NCBI GenBank assembly: GCA_018398805.1
Contig: JAGFBZ010001910.1
Coordinates: 1 to 64,000 of the forward strand
Direction: 5' to 3'
DNA from: Hirundichthys speculiger
Taxonomy: Eukaryota; Chordata; Actinopteri; Beloniformes; Exocoetidae
Length of the DNA stretch: 64,000 nt
The translations under genes and the position numbers were made by a program. Below, piece by piece: positions 1 to 11,846 of the stretch. Each line of letters starts with the position of its first letter. The first letter of the stretch is position 1. The notes beneath the pieces were generated by a model. That model did no database searches, was not told the origin of the DNA, and was given only the letters and a program-made list of their open reading frames with translations.

Positions 1-1447
1 GAATCTGTGGGAGAAGTTACCTCTCTATTAGTTCACTATACATCTCAGACAGATGAGGAGGAGCAAAGCGTCGAGGAGAGGGAAGCACATCTACTTCGCT
101 CTCCCTGCGCTTACAGCCATTACCACTGATTTGGGTTCAGTCATGGACAGATTGAAACCCTGGAAACTGATTTAGAGACTCAATCAATAGCACTTTGAAT
201 CGTAAGATGGCATCAGGACGTATGTTGATGGCAAGGGGAGGTGCTTGAACAGCGCATGGTGTCATGCTAAAAACATTTGAGGAACAACTGGTGGAGTGTT
301 TAAAGAGGCGGGATGATAGAGGAAGGCAGAAACCATCGGCTGAAGCGCGCCAGCCTGATGTCTTACCCCAGACTATTACCAGCACCGGGCCTTCCTTACA
401 TCCGCTCATATCCGCTCCACTCACACTCAAGCTGGCGTTTCTTTGCACAGCACTCTTCCAGCGCTTTCACACAAACCCCTCCATCTTTTAGCATGGAAAT
501 ACATAACAAGCGCTCACCTACTGGTTGGCAGTGTTCCTCTCCATGTCTCCAACCCCGCCTCTCTGCAATGGCACAGACATCTTCCAGTGTGTGCAAACTC
601 CTTTACTCATGCCCCAGAGCAACCATTCCAACACCCAGCTCATAGTGTAGTCGAGGCCCAGCTTAGTCACCCTGCGCTGGTGCAGTCCTCACCCCCCACA
701 CAGCCCTATAGCATGAACACCAGCCTCAACACTCCTTTAAGTACATCTACAGCCAAACCAACGCCCGATCACCCGTGGTTTACTCCAAACCGGCCATCAG
801 ATGGATTTTCCCTTCGTTTTGTGGGTCCCGAGAGGTGGCGGATGTTCTAAATGTTGACCGTGTGAACCTTCTTTCGTTCGGCCAGTAACAGATGCAGAGC
901 TCATAGGTGCCTTATCCACCGTTCGTAAAGGGCCGGCTCATAGTTGGTGGACAGTGGCAAAGGCCGTGTACACAACTGGCCTGAATTTAAGGACGCTTTT
1001 CAGGCTGCATTCCTTCCTCCAGATTATCTCACGGAAGTCGAAGAAAAGCTCCGGGACATGGTGCAGTTAAGGTCAGTGTCTGAGGGATTTTGCCTATGAC
1101 TACCGTGCTTTGTGTCTCCGTTGGAAGCCTGACATCACTGAGACAGAATTAGTGCGCAAGAGCCTGAATAACTGCAATCCTCGAGTGGCTGGCTGTCTGA
1201 GGGGCACCGTTGCGCTGTGGATCAGCTGGTACAGATTGGCACCCTGGTGGAGAAGGATTGCACGTCTGCGAAAGACTACTGGGGAAAGGTGGATCAGCAA
1301 AAGGCCAAGGAAAAGGGACAAAGAGGACTCAGATAGGGGGCCGTCTAAAGATGGGAGGAGTTTTGCTGAGGCGGTTGTGATGGTACACCCAGGAAAAACA
1401 ACACCAATGACCCTCCTGTATGTTCCGATTGAGGTGAGAGGCAAGCA
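1..1447 (+). pseudogene. Ty3 gag remnant, frameshifted
   Basis: Position directly before the protease-containing pol marks this as gag, the capsid/nucleocapsid precursor. Gag-like reading is spread over different frames: one stretch at 443-850, a stretch near 930-1065 with a capsid-like Trp/Phe-rich segment, and another at 1110-1440 with a Lys-rich stretch near 1290-1330. No single frame spans the region and stops interrupt each one. No CCHC zinc knuckle could be read. The element therefore looks unable to make its own Gag although pol is open. Assignment rests on context more than on recognisable domains. Confidence 0.6.
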
Positions 1448-4400
1448 ATGCCAGCTGTGTTTGACACGGGGTGCACCTATTCACTCATGCGGCACAGTCT
1501 TTGGTTGGAGCTTGCTCAGGAGGGGGAACAACTGAAGCTCTGTGACAGCCAAAGCTTTGCCCTGGCAGATGGAAAGTCATGTGGTGCTCTGGGGAAAATA
1601 CTCTTATGTACACCTGGCATGAGATGTTATGGTCTCTGGAGACCTACATCATGGCGGATGAAAAACCTGGCCTTCCCCATCATCTTGGGCCTTGATTTTC
1701 TCACCAAAACGTCTACCCTCCTCAATATGGGGGAACAAACATATGGAGTGAAGGGACCGGCGGGGTACACTTTCCATCCTTTTTTACGTCCCCCACAGGA
1801 AAGGCTGGGAGCCTTGGACCAGCCAAACCGTTACCCTACCAGTCTGTATGTAGCCGTTCCTTCTGCTGGTGCTATGTTAACATCCTCCTCCTTCATGCCG
1901 CCTTCTGTTCCTGAGCATCCCCCAGAGCTCATGGAGCTGTTTCAGGCCTGGCCCAAGGTGTGCTCTGGAACTTTAGGCAAGACCACAGTGGAGGAACACA
2001 GGATCTTTACATCTGACGAGGTACCGGTCCGCTGTAAGGCGTACAGGGTGTCACCCTTCAGGCATCAGATTATTGCAGACCAGGTGGAGCAGATGATCAG
2101 GGATGGTATCCTGGAGCCATCACAATCAGCTTGGGGGGCTCCGGTGGTCTTGGTCAAGAAACCAGATGGCTCTCTTCGGTTCTGCGTGGACTTTCGACGT
2201 CTTAACGCCAAGACGCACCCCGATGCCTATCCCATGCCTCTTATTCATGAAATCCTTGAGTCCATGCATGGTGCAGCGGCCTTTAGCACCCTTGACATGA
2301 AGTCGGGCTATTGGCAGGTAGCCATGTCCACAGACAGTAAGGCTAAGACCGCAGTCATAACACCCGTAGGGCTCTATCAATTTAGGTGCATGCCATTTGG
2401 CCTCAAGAATGCGGGAGCCACTTTCCAGCGGCTGATGGAGAAGGTCCTTGGTGAGCTGCGAGGGAAAACATGTTGTGTGTACATCGATGACGTCATAGTC
2501 TTCTCTCCCACACCAGAACAACATCTCAGGGATCTCCATGCAGTCATGCAAAAGCTCCATTTAGCCGGGTTGACCCTCAACCTCAAAAAGTGTGCCTTTT
2601 TCCAGCAGGAGCTGAAGTTCTTGGGCCATATCGTTTCTGACCAGGGTGTTAAGGTGGACCCCGAGAAGAGCTTGGCAGTGACGTCGTACCCCACCCCTAC
2701 AAATATCAAAACCCTTCAGCGGTTCCTAGGTCTTGTGGGGTGGTACCACAAGTTCATAGACCACTTTGCGGACCTAGCGGCTCCTTTGAACCGTCTGAAG
2801 AGGAAGGATGTGGAGTGGGTCTGGTCAGAGGACTGTCAACGGAGCTTTGACCAGCTGAAGCAGGCCCTTGTGAACGCCCCTATCCTGATCCAGCCAGACA
2901 CCTCCTTGCCCTTTGAAATTCACACTGATGCCAGTGATGTGGGGTTGGGTGCAGTCCTGGTGCAGAAACATGACAAGGATGAAAAGGTGATCGCTTATGC
3001 ATCCAGGGGCTTGAATGGGGCGGAGTGCAATTACTCTACCTGCGAAAAGGAGTGCCTTGCAGTAGTATGGGCTGTAGAGAAATGGAGGCACTACCTTGAA
3101 GGGGTGGAGTTTATAGTGTTCACCGACCATGCCGCCTTGACTTGGGCCTTCAACTGCCCAAAGACATCTTCTCGTCTGACCCGCTGGATCCTGCGTCTCC
3201 AACAGTTTCAGTTTAAAGTTCAATACCGGAAGGGTCTCCATAATATTGTGCCTGATGCCCTGTCTCGCACTGTTGTGCCTCCATTTTCAGCTGCCGCCTA
3301 TATGGCCATGACCACTTCTTGTTCCACTGATCCGCCGTCTTCTTTGGCTGAGATAAGAGAGGCACAGGATAATGATCCGGAGGTTACGGACCTGGCCAAA
3401 GAAGCGGATGGTATCAGTAGACCAAACAGGATTTCATTCAGTAGGCTGCAGGGTCTCCTGTACCGATGCTCTCCCGTGAAGGAAGGGGGGGAAAAATTCC
3501 AACTAGTTGTCCCCCAATCTCTTGTGCCAGTTTTTCTCTCCTACTTTCATTGCCATCCTCTAAGTGGCCATCTGGGTAGGCTGAAGACCCTCCTCAGGGT
3601 CCTGGAGGTGGCTTGGTGGCCGACAGTCCGCAGGGATGTGTGGACTTACATAAAGAATTGCACCATCTGCCAGGTCTACAAGGCTACCAACCAAAAGCCA
3701 GCTGGTTTCATGCAGCCTACGCCTGCTGAGGAGCCTGGGGAGAAGTTGGGGATGGATATCATGGGACCGTTTCCCCGTAGCAAAAAGGGTAACACCTACC
3801 TTCTGGTGATTGTGGATTATTTTACCAAGTGGGTGGAGATGTTTCCCTTAAAAGACGCCAAGGCCCATCGCATTGTCTCCATTCTGAAGGAGGAGATTTT
3901 CACCCGTTTTGGTGTGCCACACGAGGTAATCTCTGACCGGGGACCGCAGTTTACCGGCAAGGAGATGGCTACCTTTTGTAAGACCTGGGGCGTGACGCAG
4001 AAATTTACCACCAGCTATCACCCCCAAGCCAACCTCACTGAGCGGTCCAACCGCACAATCAAAACTATGATTGCGTCATACGTGGGGAACCAACACAAGA
4101 ACTGGGACCAGTACATCAGGGAGTTCCGCTTTGCCATCAATGCTGCCTATCATGAAACCACGGGCCGAACACCTGCAGAACTGGCACTCGGACGATCCCT
4201 GAAGGGTCCACTGGAAAGACTCGTAGGTTCTTCACCTAATCCACATCAACCCCCATACACACTTTTGGAAAGACAGAGACTTCTCATAAATCAGGTCAAG
4301 AAGAGAGTGGAGGGGTGTCAGTCCAGACAAGCCAGGTATTACAATACCCACAGGAGAGGTGCACAACTCCTGCCGGGAGACCTGGTCTGGGTCCGCACAC

Positions 4401-4612
4401 ATCCGCTCTCCAAAGCCTCAGAGAATTTCTCATCAAAGCTTGCGCCCAAATGGTCGGGACCAGCTACGGTGATGAGAAAATTAGGCCCCATCAACTACCT
4501 AATTCAGTGGAATGACCATCACGGAAAGACTGACACTGTCAATGTGGTCAACTTGAAGCCCTACTTTGGGGTTCAGCCTCCGATACCTCCAGCTGGGGGG
4601 GGGGATCTGTGA
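1448..4612 (+). CDS. pol: Ty3/Gypsy Pol polyprotein (PR-RT-RNase H-IN), intact
   Basis: An open frame of 1054 codons. Domains in order: aspartic protease with a DTG triad starting at residue 6 and an ILGLDF hydrophobic-Gly motif near residue 95; reverse transcriptase with the YIDD catalytic box at about residues 345-348; RNase H with a TDAS motif, Asp at about 494; integrase with an HHCC-type zinc-binding region (CTIC pair) and a core D770, D830, E865, matching the D,D(35)E spacing; then a GPY/F-like module near residue 1015. No chromodomain is visible. The first Met sits only five residues before DTG, so the natural protein probably begins further upstream as a Gag-Pol fusion or frameshift product; the start is provisional. 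The stop codon overlaps the first bases of the 3' LTR. Integrity suggests a recent insertion. Confidence 0.95.
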   Translation: MPAVFDTGCTYSLMRHSLWLELAQEGEQLKLCDSQSFALADGKSCGALGKILLCTPGMRCYGLWRPTSWRMKNLAFPIILGLDFLTKTSTLLNMGEQTYGVKGPAGYTFHPFLRPPQERLGALDQPNRYPTSLYVAVPSAGAMLTSSSFMPPSVPEHPPELMELFQAWPKVCSGTLGKTTVEEHRIFTSDEVPVRCKAYRVSPFRHQIIADQVEQMIRDGILEPSQSAWGAPVVLVKKPDGSLRFCVDFRRLNAKTHPDAYPMPLIHEILESMHGAAAFSTLDMKSGYWQVAMSTDSKAKTAVITPVGLYQFRCMPFGLKNAGATFQRLMEKVLGELRGKTCCVYIDDVIVFSPTPEQHLRDLHAVMQKLHLAGLTLNLKKCAFFQQELKFLGHIVSDQGVKVDPEKSLAVTSYPTPTNIKTLQRFLGLVGWYHKFIDHFADLAAPLNRLKRKDVEWVWSEDCQRSFDQLKQALVNAPILIQPDTSLPFEIHTDASDVGLGAVLVQKHDKDEKVIAYASRGLNGAECNYSTCEKECLAVVWAVEKWRHYLEGVEFIVFTDHAALTWAFNCPKTSSRLTRWILRLQQFQFKVQYRKGLHNIVPDALSRTVVPPFSAAAYMAMTTSCSTDPPSSLAEIREAQDNDPEVTDLAKEADGISRPNRISFSRLQGLLYRCSPVKEGGEKFQLVVPQSLVPVFLSYFHCHPLSGHLGRLKTLLRVLEVAWWPTVRRDVWTYIKNCTICQVYKATNQKPAGFMQPTPAEEPGEKLGMDIMGPFPRSKKGNTYLLVIVDYFTKWVEMFPLKDAKAHRIVSILKEEIFTRFGVPHEVISDRGPQFTGKEMATFCKTWGVTQKFTTSYHPQANLTERSNRTIKTMIASYVGNQHKNWDQYIREFRFAINAAYHETTGRTPAELALGRSLKGPLERLVGSSPNPHQPPYTLLERQRLLINQVKKRVEGCQSRQARYYNTHRRGAQLLPGDLVWVRTHPLSKASENFSSKLAPKWSGPATVMRKLGPINYLIQWNDHHGKTDTVNVVNLKPYFGVQPPIPPAGGGDL

Positions 4613-5553
4613 CACTGTCACATTGATTAAGTGTACATGGAAAAAATGTATGTATGCACGTATGGATGTACGTATATATGTAGATATCTGTAAATAGGTG
4701 CGCAGTTCTTGAGCAACCTGACATAATGTATGTCAAATTTAACTGTCAAACAGGACTGTGAAAATGAATGAGTAGGCTCCACTGAGGTCATGAGGTAGGG
4801 AGGGGTATGACAGAGCCGGGATTTTTCCGTGACTTACATGACGCACCGGATTTGATAAAGGTGTGCAACAGGTAGGAGGGACGGCCCCCCCAGACAGAGA
4901 CGCCGGAAACCTGTGAGAAGCGTGACGTGGCGTCAGCGGGTCAGCTGCAGCCACCGCTAAGAAATCGTGTTGGACATATCACCGCAACGACCGAAAAAAG
5001 GAATAAAAGAAAAAAAAACGAAGATCGGGTCCTTGGATTTGGGCACACGGACAGGCGTGCTGGAGTGTACTGGGGATGAGCTACGCACGCAGGAGGATGA
5101 GTGCTTGCTCCCCCATCGGACTGGGTGACCACACCACGCATCAGAACTGGTGAGACCGTTCCAGTTTATTGAACTTTTTTGGCGTGATACAACAGAGCAA
5201 TCGCATTTTGATTTTTTTCCCTCCTTTTTTTTTGTTGGATTATTTTGGGGATTATACTTCCTTTTGGCCTCCGACGGACCCGCAATCTCAAGCGTGGATG
5301 GACGGTGTTATTTGATTGACTTATACTTGTGACTTTTTGTTCGCTTGATGAAGCCGTTTGGTTCTGGGGGGTGTGTCCGGGTTTCGTTGTTATTCGACTG
5401 TGACGGATGGCAGTGACAGGGGGCCGTCAGATCACCTTGGTCTTGTGTGATAATAAATTATATTTTGATTATACTTCTAAGGACCCTCTTGACGTGTGGT
5501 AACTCAGTCCCTTTAGAAGAGAATCTTTGTTTTGTTTAGGGCTGATTGTTACA
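4608..5553 (+). repeat. 3' LTR of the Ty3 element
   Basis: Begins TGTGACA and ends TGTTACA, giving the TG...CA ends and a short imperfect inverted repeat. A G-rich polypurine tract lies immediately before it. An AATAAA polyadenylation signal is present near 5452. Length about 946 bp. Confidence 0.8.
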
Positions 5554-6209
5554 ACCGTTTGTTGCACATGGATGGTTTTGGTGTCTTTTGAAAGGTAACA
5601 CTCTGAAGTTTTTTTCCCCAACTGTCAGAATCACTGTAAGTGCTACTAGCATTGAGTAATCTAAGTTTGAACACACTGAAATATAAGTTTTTTATTTCCG
5701 CCTGAATTTTTTTTGTAAACAGATGTCTGCAGATGAGTGCAGCTGTGACTTATTAGCTGGAAAACACAATGGGACCACAGCATGAAGCCTTACCTAGTGC
5801 AAGTTCAAATTTGATAACAATAACACTAAAAATGAGTATTTTACACACGTTTTTGTAAGAGTATGTCTAGGCGTTTCCAAAAATGGCCATTTGGAGACTC
5901 CAAAATGGCACTTGGATAAACATGGCCACATACCTCGGATAAAAGGACATAACTCTTGAACGCTTCATCGTACAGTCATAATCTTGGCCTCTAATGAAAG
6001 GTGACACTTAGAGGTATCCTATCCCACATCCAGATTCACTATCAATATTGCTGAAAAAAAGTTACTGAAACATAAAGCTAAATTTTGCATATAAAAAGAG
6101 TCAAAACAAGTGTTGTTGTGGAAAATGTAATTTATATAAAAAAAAATGACTATCTTTTACAACACAGCAAACTATTCACATATTTGAACATATTTACAAT
6201 TATAACCAT

Positions 6210-6500
6210 TTACAGGTTGGCAGCATGCCAGTCACTGTAGCAATCTCTAGTCGGTATCAAGCACAAAGGCACATCACACGAGGAGCATTTCAACTGTGTT
6301 TTAGCATGACAGTGCCTGCACTTCAGCCTACCAGTAGTCCTCTGCCCACTGATAAAAACCAGTATGTGATGTGCTCCACGCGAAGCAGGAGGTGGGACAG
6401 GTCTGGCTGTGGAGGAAGACCCTGCTTCTGCCAGCTGCTCGGTGAGGGTCTCCCAGAATGCCTTCTGGTGCAGAGGGATCTCTCCTCTCCACCCATACAC
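6210..6500 (-). pseudogene. piggyBac transposase C-terminal exon with cysteine-rich domain
   Basis: A 3' splice site (TTGTTCCAG) precedes a frame of about 96 residues. The C-terminal part has the CRHC...CSSC...LC...DC...H pattern of the cysteine-rich zinc-binding domain at the end of piggyBac transposases, which binds transposon ends. The upstream frame near 6590-6720 can splice in phase to it. No DDD catalytic domain occurs between the element ends, so this is a deletion derivative. The reading frame is intact here, whereas copy 2 has a premature stop before the last zinc ligands. Confidence 0.65.
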
Positions 6501-6809
6501 CTGGAACAACAATGAAAAAAATATATACAAAAACATAAATATGTGCAACACAAAAATTGTTTCATTTCAAAATGAATACACAGTTGAATATACAGCACAT
6601 ACCAGCTGTACTCCTTCACAGCTGGTGGAACTGAGATGTCCTTCATCTGCCAATGTCCATCTGCACCTTTGACCCTCTATGTGACCACTTGCTGACTGGC
6701 TCCCAATCCACATCTGAATCCTCAGATGAATGCCCATTATGTGAAAATAAAGAAATAAGTCATTTACAAAACTTTCCATCTTTTCTGTATTGTACTACTT
6801 TACACAATG

Positions 6810-6890
6810 AACCCCCCCCCACACACACACACACACACCCCAACAAACAACTCACACACACTCCTCCCCCCACACACACACAAACAAAGG
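6810..6890. repeat. CA-rich microsatellite inside piggyBac copy 1
   Basis: Interrupted runs of C and of CA. The same tract appears as GT/G at 52765-52835 in copy 2, so it is part of the element. Confidence 0.9.
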
Positions 6891-8039
6891 CTTTTGTATT
6901 TATTCAAAGTAAAACTTGTTTATGTCGAAATATACAGTAATACGTAATATGAATAATACTACCAATTATGATACAATATATACGTAATAATATAATATAA
7001 TCTGTAATATAAGTCACAATTTAGTCAAATACTTACGTATGCAGAGCAAAATCTTCTCCGACTGAGGAAATGTCTTCTGCGCAGGCGTGCGCTCTCTTAT
7101 CTGATCTTATCAGATCCCCTCTCCTGACACGTCACTTTCACGATGAGCAAATTCCTCCTCTTCCTTCTTGGACAGTCCTTTTCACCATTTTCTACAATAA
7201 ATACGCTCCCAAACTGAAAAAACGCTGAGAAATAAGCCACAATGTGTGCGTCCCCTTTGACGCGCCTGACTGCGCGTAACAGAGACTAGGTCATTAGCAT
7301 TTTACGCTCAGGTTCCTTTGTCTATTCATTATCTCAACCCCCTCGACCGTCACATCAATGTTTTCAGAATTTCATTGGCTATTCAATGCATCAGTCATCA
7401 GCACGATTTATTCTAACTGGCTGGTTTTTTTCCTGAAGCAAAGTAGGACATGGCTTCGTTTTAACGTTGGCCCTTATTGGCTATTGTAGGCTGTGGACAG
7501 GACAGGGAAGCTGCTGTATGGCTGTATGAGGTGTCAGTGGAAAGTTCAGATGACCCCCTCCATTTTAAGACCACAGACACGTATGTCAGCACAGGCGGAA
7601 GCGTTTTATGACGAAGAAAACACGGAAGTTACTGAACACCGACCAGCTACCAGTGGCGTTTTTGTGGATATTTTCTGGTATGATAATGCATTTTGGACTA
7701 AATACTTTACTGAATTGGATCGACTGGACCTTTGTGAGTTCAACCAGACCATTTTTGTGGGAATATTTTTGATCGGACGACTTTTATAACGCTCATAAGG
7801 TGAGTTGCGTCGATTTCGTAACTCCCTGTTTGTTTGTTTGTGGTGTGACAAAGGCGTTGATTGTACCTGCTGTTATGATTATATCCTGAAATGGTTTACA
7901 TTGATTGAATCACAAGAATCTTAGCTTTCCAAAGATATGTCGCATGAGTGCCTCACGTAACATATGAGCTGTGTAAATTACAGTTTAGTTTCGGAAACTA
8001 CAGAAATTCGGACTGACCGTCGGAACGTTAACAGGTTAA

Positions 8040-9767
8040 ATAATTCACCAGTCTCTAACAAACTCAAGGCCATCTCACCATTCATCTGGGCTCGAGATAG
8101 TTTTAAATATCTTGGGGTAAATGTGGCCTCAAAACTTAAAGATCTTTACATCATTAATTATGTTCCATTGCTGAAAAAGGTTAAAGAGGAACTAGAACAC
8201 TGGAAAATGCTCCCCATCACATTTCTCGGACGAATAAATGCAATTAAAATGAATATTCTTCCCCGTTGTAGCTATTTATTTCAGTCACTCCCCTGTTACT
8301 TGGATAAAACCCAGATCTGCCACCATCAATTGGTTTCTCTTTACTTGCAAACTGGAGGGAAAATGGTATACACCTGTTCCAACATTTGTTTACAGAGAAT
8401 ACACTCAAATCCTTCGCAGACTTAAGATCAGAATACGATATTCCGAAACAGGACTTTTACAAATATTTACAGATTTGCCATCTAATAAACAGCCTGAAAG
8501 GGGAACAGCATCTGTCTTTGAGGTTAACAAATCTTGAGAAGATCTTGATGAAGTCCAACTCATTAAAAGGAAAAATCTCTGTTATTTATAATGCCTTGAT
8601 AGATCATCAAAGCTCTTCCTTGACCCCGCTTAGGAATTGTTAGGTCAGAATTTTCTTAACTTTTTAGGTCCAGAATCAGTGCAGCTAGAGGGTCACATTT
8701 GTACACAAATACACATTAGTTAAATATTGGAAATAGTACTGTTATCAATAGTATTATTAATAATCTAGTATTGATCATTCTTATAGTATGTTTTGTCTTC
8801 ACTTTATATCCGAAATGTAGCAAACTAGCCTAGCTGTAGCCAGTAGGACCATGTGCTAGAGAACAAAGGACCTCGCCAGGTAGAACAGAAAAGCATTGTG
8901 GGAAAAGGTGATCACCGTCCTTTGTTGGAAAACACCGGCAGTGGATTGGACAGAAGAGGACCAGACCAGCCAATGGGAGAGCCAAGTCTAAACCGCGGCT
9001 CCTCCCCATCTAGTGACGCACATTTCTGTATAAATTGCTTTTGTTTGTTTCGTCACGCTCTCCTGTGTTAGAGACTGCCTCTACCAGCGAGCTGTGATAT
9101 CACGTTTATTGCAATTAAACATCTCTGTTGTACTTGTACTACCGACCAAGACTCTCCTTTCCAGCAAAGAACACGCAGTTAGAATCTTTTCAAAAAAGAT
9201 TCCTAACAGAATATATGGCAGAAAGATTTGGGATGTGTGTTTGATGAGGACCAGTGGGATACTATATATCAGAATGTTTTTTCCTCATTGTCATGTAACA
9301 AAATAATAGAGCAAAACTATAAATTTATGCACAGGACATACCTTACTCCGCTCCGCTTAAGTAAAATGTTCCCTAACTATTCCCCTAGATGTCATTGTTG
9401 CAAATTAAGTAAAGGGTCAATTATGCATGTTTTTTGGGAATGCAGGAAGCTAAAACCTTTCTGGAAGGAAGTACATGATTTGACTGTTAAGGTTGTGGAA
9501 ACCCCGCTGAACATTACACCGATACGGTACCTCTTCGGTACAGAACTGGACAAGACACTGGACATCACAAACAGGAAGAGGATTATCATAATTTCCTACA
9601 TGGCAAAGCATTCCATTCTCTTTAACTGGAATTACGAAAGACCCCCTTCATTTAATCTGTTCAAACAGATCTTAAATTCAACTTTAAGACTGGAACAACG
9701 CACATACACCCTAAAGAATAAGGGGGAAATCTTCCTAAGGATATGGGAACCTTTTATGGACCTTTGA
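8040..9767 (+). pseudogene. L1-type reverse transcriptase C-terminal region, split by solo LTR
   Basis: Before the LTR the frame reads the L1 thumb motifs: a SFKYLGV box, then LPITFLGRINAIKMNILP followed by YLFQSLP. After the LTR (from 9213) it continues with the L1 C-terminus, including the CHCCKLSKGSIMHVFWEC zinc-knuckle-like motif, and stops at 9767. The block between 8350 and 8440 is frameshifted. Rejoined across the LTR the order matches an L1 ORF2 tail, so it was contiguous before the LTR arrived. Non-functional. Confidence 0.85.
8638..9208 (+). repeat. Solo LTR (ERV-like) inside the L1
   Basis: Begins TGTTAGG and ends CCTAACA, a perfect 7-bp terminal inverted repeat. It is flanked by the 4-bp duplication GAAT (8634-8637 and 9209-9212). 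A TATA-like TATAAATT lies near 9029 and an ATTAAA signal near 9115. Length 571 bp. No internal retroviral sequence remains, as expected after LTR-LTR recombination. The 4-bp duplication fits class I ERV or Ty3 elements. Confidence 0.85.
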
Positions 9768-10026
9768 CAATACTATATCATACTGAGACCCGATGAGCTC
9801 ACTTAAAAGGATGAACTGTGATCATGGATTAATTTGTTATGCTATGTTTGCTATGTGGTCTGCTTTTTTTGTGTGTGTTTATTCATTTTGTTTTGTTATG
9901 TCTTTGATTTGTTTTTATTATATCTTGTTTTGCTTACCTGTCTCCCCTCAGGTCCCTGTTGGTTCAAAGTGTTATTAAAATGTTAAAAATAAATAAAAAG
10001 ATAATTAAAAAAAAAAAAAAAAAAAA

Positions 10027-10660
10027 CAATCTGTTGAAAACATGAGAAAAGAAACGGCTGCAGAAATCCTCCAAGGACCAGGGATCTGGATCCTTGGATC
10101 CAACAGCAGGAGAAACAGGAACAACAAGCAGAAAAGCTGCCGCCACTTTTCCAGCAGTTCAAAACTAGATGAGAAAGGTCACGTGACTCTGTTCTCTGAG
10201 CTCCAGTTCAAATACACCGTTCAGAACATCAGAACCTGAACACGCACCTTTAGACCAGCAGAGGAGGAGCCCGCTTCGGTCCAGCTGGTGGACTGCAGAG
10301 ACTCCGAGTTCGAGTCCGGGTCTTCGTCCCGCTCCTTGTCCATCTCCTGCTCCGAGTCGTGATCCCGCTCTGGTTCCCTCTCCTGGTCCGAGTCCGAGTC
10401 TTGGTCCCACTCCTGGTTCGGGTCCTGTTCCTGGTCCCGCTCCTGCTCCAAATTATTGTATTTTGAGGGAAATTATACATCTGTTATAACCAAAATAACA
10501 TGGCTGAGTAGGAAGAGAGCTTTTTTGATATACTGTACTTCAATGAATACAATAATATTCATATAAATTATATACTTGTCAGAAACTCTAAGTTCTAATT
10601 AAAAAAAAAGAAATGTAAATAGTTTACAAACTGATCTTTTTTTAAAATAACCCTTTTTTT
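10027..10660 (-). repeat. Promoter/first-exon unit, copy A (partial)
   Basis: Matches unit B (11610-12460) and the reverse complement of unit C. The part equivalent to 11222-11610 is cut off by the LINE poly-A tail. About 210 bp carrying the promoter and 5' UTR is deleted just upstream of the first-exon ATG, so this copy should be silent from its own promoter. Confidence 0.8.
10248..10451 (-). pseudogene. Acidic first exon of unidentified gene X, copy A
   Basis: ATG-initiated frame of 68 codons ending at a GTGCGT splice donor. The N-terminal half is Asp/Glu/Gln/Arg-rich, made of imperfect six-nucleotide repeats; the C-terminal part (SLQSTSWTEAGSSSAGLK) is the same in all three copies. Copy B encodes 66 and copy C 44 residues, the difference lying in the repeat. 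The upstream promoter is deleted here. Function unknown; phase-0 exit and style resemble first exons of fish C2H2 zinc-finger genes, but that is inference. Confidence 0.45.
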
Positions 10661-10679
10661 CATTTTCACTGTAATCGCT

Positions 10680-11221
10680 TCCATGGAGTTTTGAAATCGT
10701 GCTAACGTAAGCTAACAGAAGCTAATGCTAACATGCGAAAGCCAGCAGCAGCCTCTCCTCCCCTCTCCTCTCCCTCATTCCTCTTATCTAAAGCTTCCAT
10801 GAGATTAAAAAATAAAAACTACTGAACCTCATTTACTTTAATTAAAGGTATTATTTAAATGGAACAACAAGCTAAAAACCTTTAAATGTTAATCTTTTAC
10901 AGTTTGTAATTTTGATGCATGTATTTCCATCAGTTCAAGGAGCCTTTATTTTTTATATCAGTCAGTAATGAACCTTATTTAAGTTGATGTGAGATATCAA
11001 ATAGGTTTGTTTGATAGCTTTAAGAAAATGTTTGAGAGGCTTGTCAATAGTTAAGTATCTGTTCATTTAAAAAGTCAAAACAATTTTTGATTTTGTTCAT
11101 AGTATTGATGTAATGATTTTAGGTATATGTGTGTGTTATCGGTTATCGGTATTGGCCTTTAGGAGCTGAAAGTTAACGGTTATTGGTATCGGTTTTAAAA
11201 AACAGTTACCGTGCATCCCTA
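10680..11221. mobile_element. hAT-like fragment with right end at 11221
   Basis: The right end reads, inward on the minus strand, TTAGGGATGCACGGTAAC followed by GGTTATCGGT-type subterminal repeats, a pattern common in hAT elements. It abuts unit B exactly where copies B and C start to match. The left end and target duplication were not found. Confidence 0.4.
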
Positions 11222-11309
11222 ATTCAAACCAATGAGGGAAAATGAAAGTTCATTAGAGCCAAGTGCAAATGGAAACAAAGCTTCATATTCTTTTCATTTT
11301 TGGAGACAG

Positions 11310-11432
11310 TATTTCAGGATGTGAGTGAAACCGGCTCTGAAAAGAGGACTGGCTTGACATCAAGTGGCAGCCTGGCAAGATATCCCACAATGAGCAGAAA
11401 GATGGAAGCAGGTGTGGCCTTTTATCCTGCAG
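11310..11432 (+). pseudogene. Exon of unidentified gene Y, copy B
   Basis: A 123-nt open exon-like block between a pyrimidine-rich acceptor ending GAGACAG and a CAG/GTAGTT donor. It encodes about 41 residues (VFQDVSETGSEKRTGLTSSG...). Copy C has the same length and splice sites with few changes. The preceding exon present next to copy C is missing here, replaced by the hAT end at 11221, so this copy is probably orphaned. Family not recognised. Confidence 0.4.
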
Positions 11433-11846
11433 GTAGTTTTCTGCAAACGGCTGTAGCTCTGATAGTAAAATATATGATGAAAGATAAAATGACTCTTTGT
11501 TTCAGGTCATGTATAGTTCATACACAGTTGTCTCACCATCCACACACATGACCAATATGACATTTAAACAATTCCAAGAAGTCCCAAAGCAGTTTCAAAT
11601 CGAGGCTTGAAAACAATCTATTGAAAACATGAGAAAAGATACGGCTGCAGAAACCCTCCAAGGACCAGGGATCTGGATCCTTGGATCCAACAGCAGGAGA
11701 AACAGGAACAACAAGCAGAAAAGCTGCCGCCACTTTTCCAGCAGTTCAAAACTAGATGAGAAAGGTCACGTGACTCTGTTCTCTGAGCTCCAGTTCAAAT
11801 AAACCGTTCAGAACATCAGCAGCAGACACAAAGCCTGAACACGCAC

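Larger units (their letters stand above)
1..5553 (+). mobile_element. Ty3/Gypsy LTR retrotransposon, 5' end outside window
   Basis: Internal region (broken gag, intact pol) followed by a polypurine tract at about 4593-4605 and a 3' LTR. The 5' LTR and primer-binding site lie upstream of base 1. The element is inserted near one end of piggyBac copy 1: the sequence after 5553 aligns in reverse complement with 53.4-54.1 kb, and the last part of that piggyBac end is missing here. The left target duplication is not visible. Confidence 0.9.
5554..8035 (-). mobile_element. piggyBac-like non-autonomous element, copy 1
   Basis: Aligns in reverse complement over about 2.4 kb with copy 2 (51591-54161). 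Its complete end is at 8035, where the terminus reads outward into the target TTAA at 8036-8039; the terminal bases match those at 51591. The other end is cut off by the Ty3 insertion. It carries the 3' exon of a piggyBac transposase but no catalytic DDD core. The target is an L1-like LINE, whose frame continues directly after the TTAA. Confidence 0.8.
8040..10026 (+). mobile_element. L1-like LINE, ORF2 3' part with poly-A tail
   Basis: C-terminal half of an L1-type ORF2, a 3' UTR of about 200 bp after the stop at 9765-9767, and a long A-rich tail ending at 10026. Interrupted by the solo LTR at 8638-9208 and, at its 5' side, by piggyBac copy 1. It landed inside unit A of the triplicated promoter/exon segment, whose sequence resumes at 10027. 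Confidence 0.85.

Noticed and set aside
2126..3241. Several 60-144 codon frames on the minus strand of pol.
   Set aside because: Antisense shadows of the intact Ty3 pol frame.
7493..7851. Overlapping 98- and 81-codon frames on opposite strands, also present in piggyBac copy 2 (51790-52148).
   Set aside because: Differences between the copies change amino acids in both frames about as often as expected without constraint; no known domain. They appear to be open by shared recent ancestry.
10165..10480. Alternative minus-strand frames through the acidic exon (Arg/Thr-rich and Gly-rich).
   Set aside because: Other registers of the same short tandem repeat; the acidic frame is the one with a conserved ATG, conserved tail and donor in the three copies.
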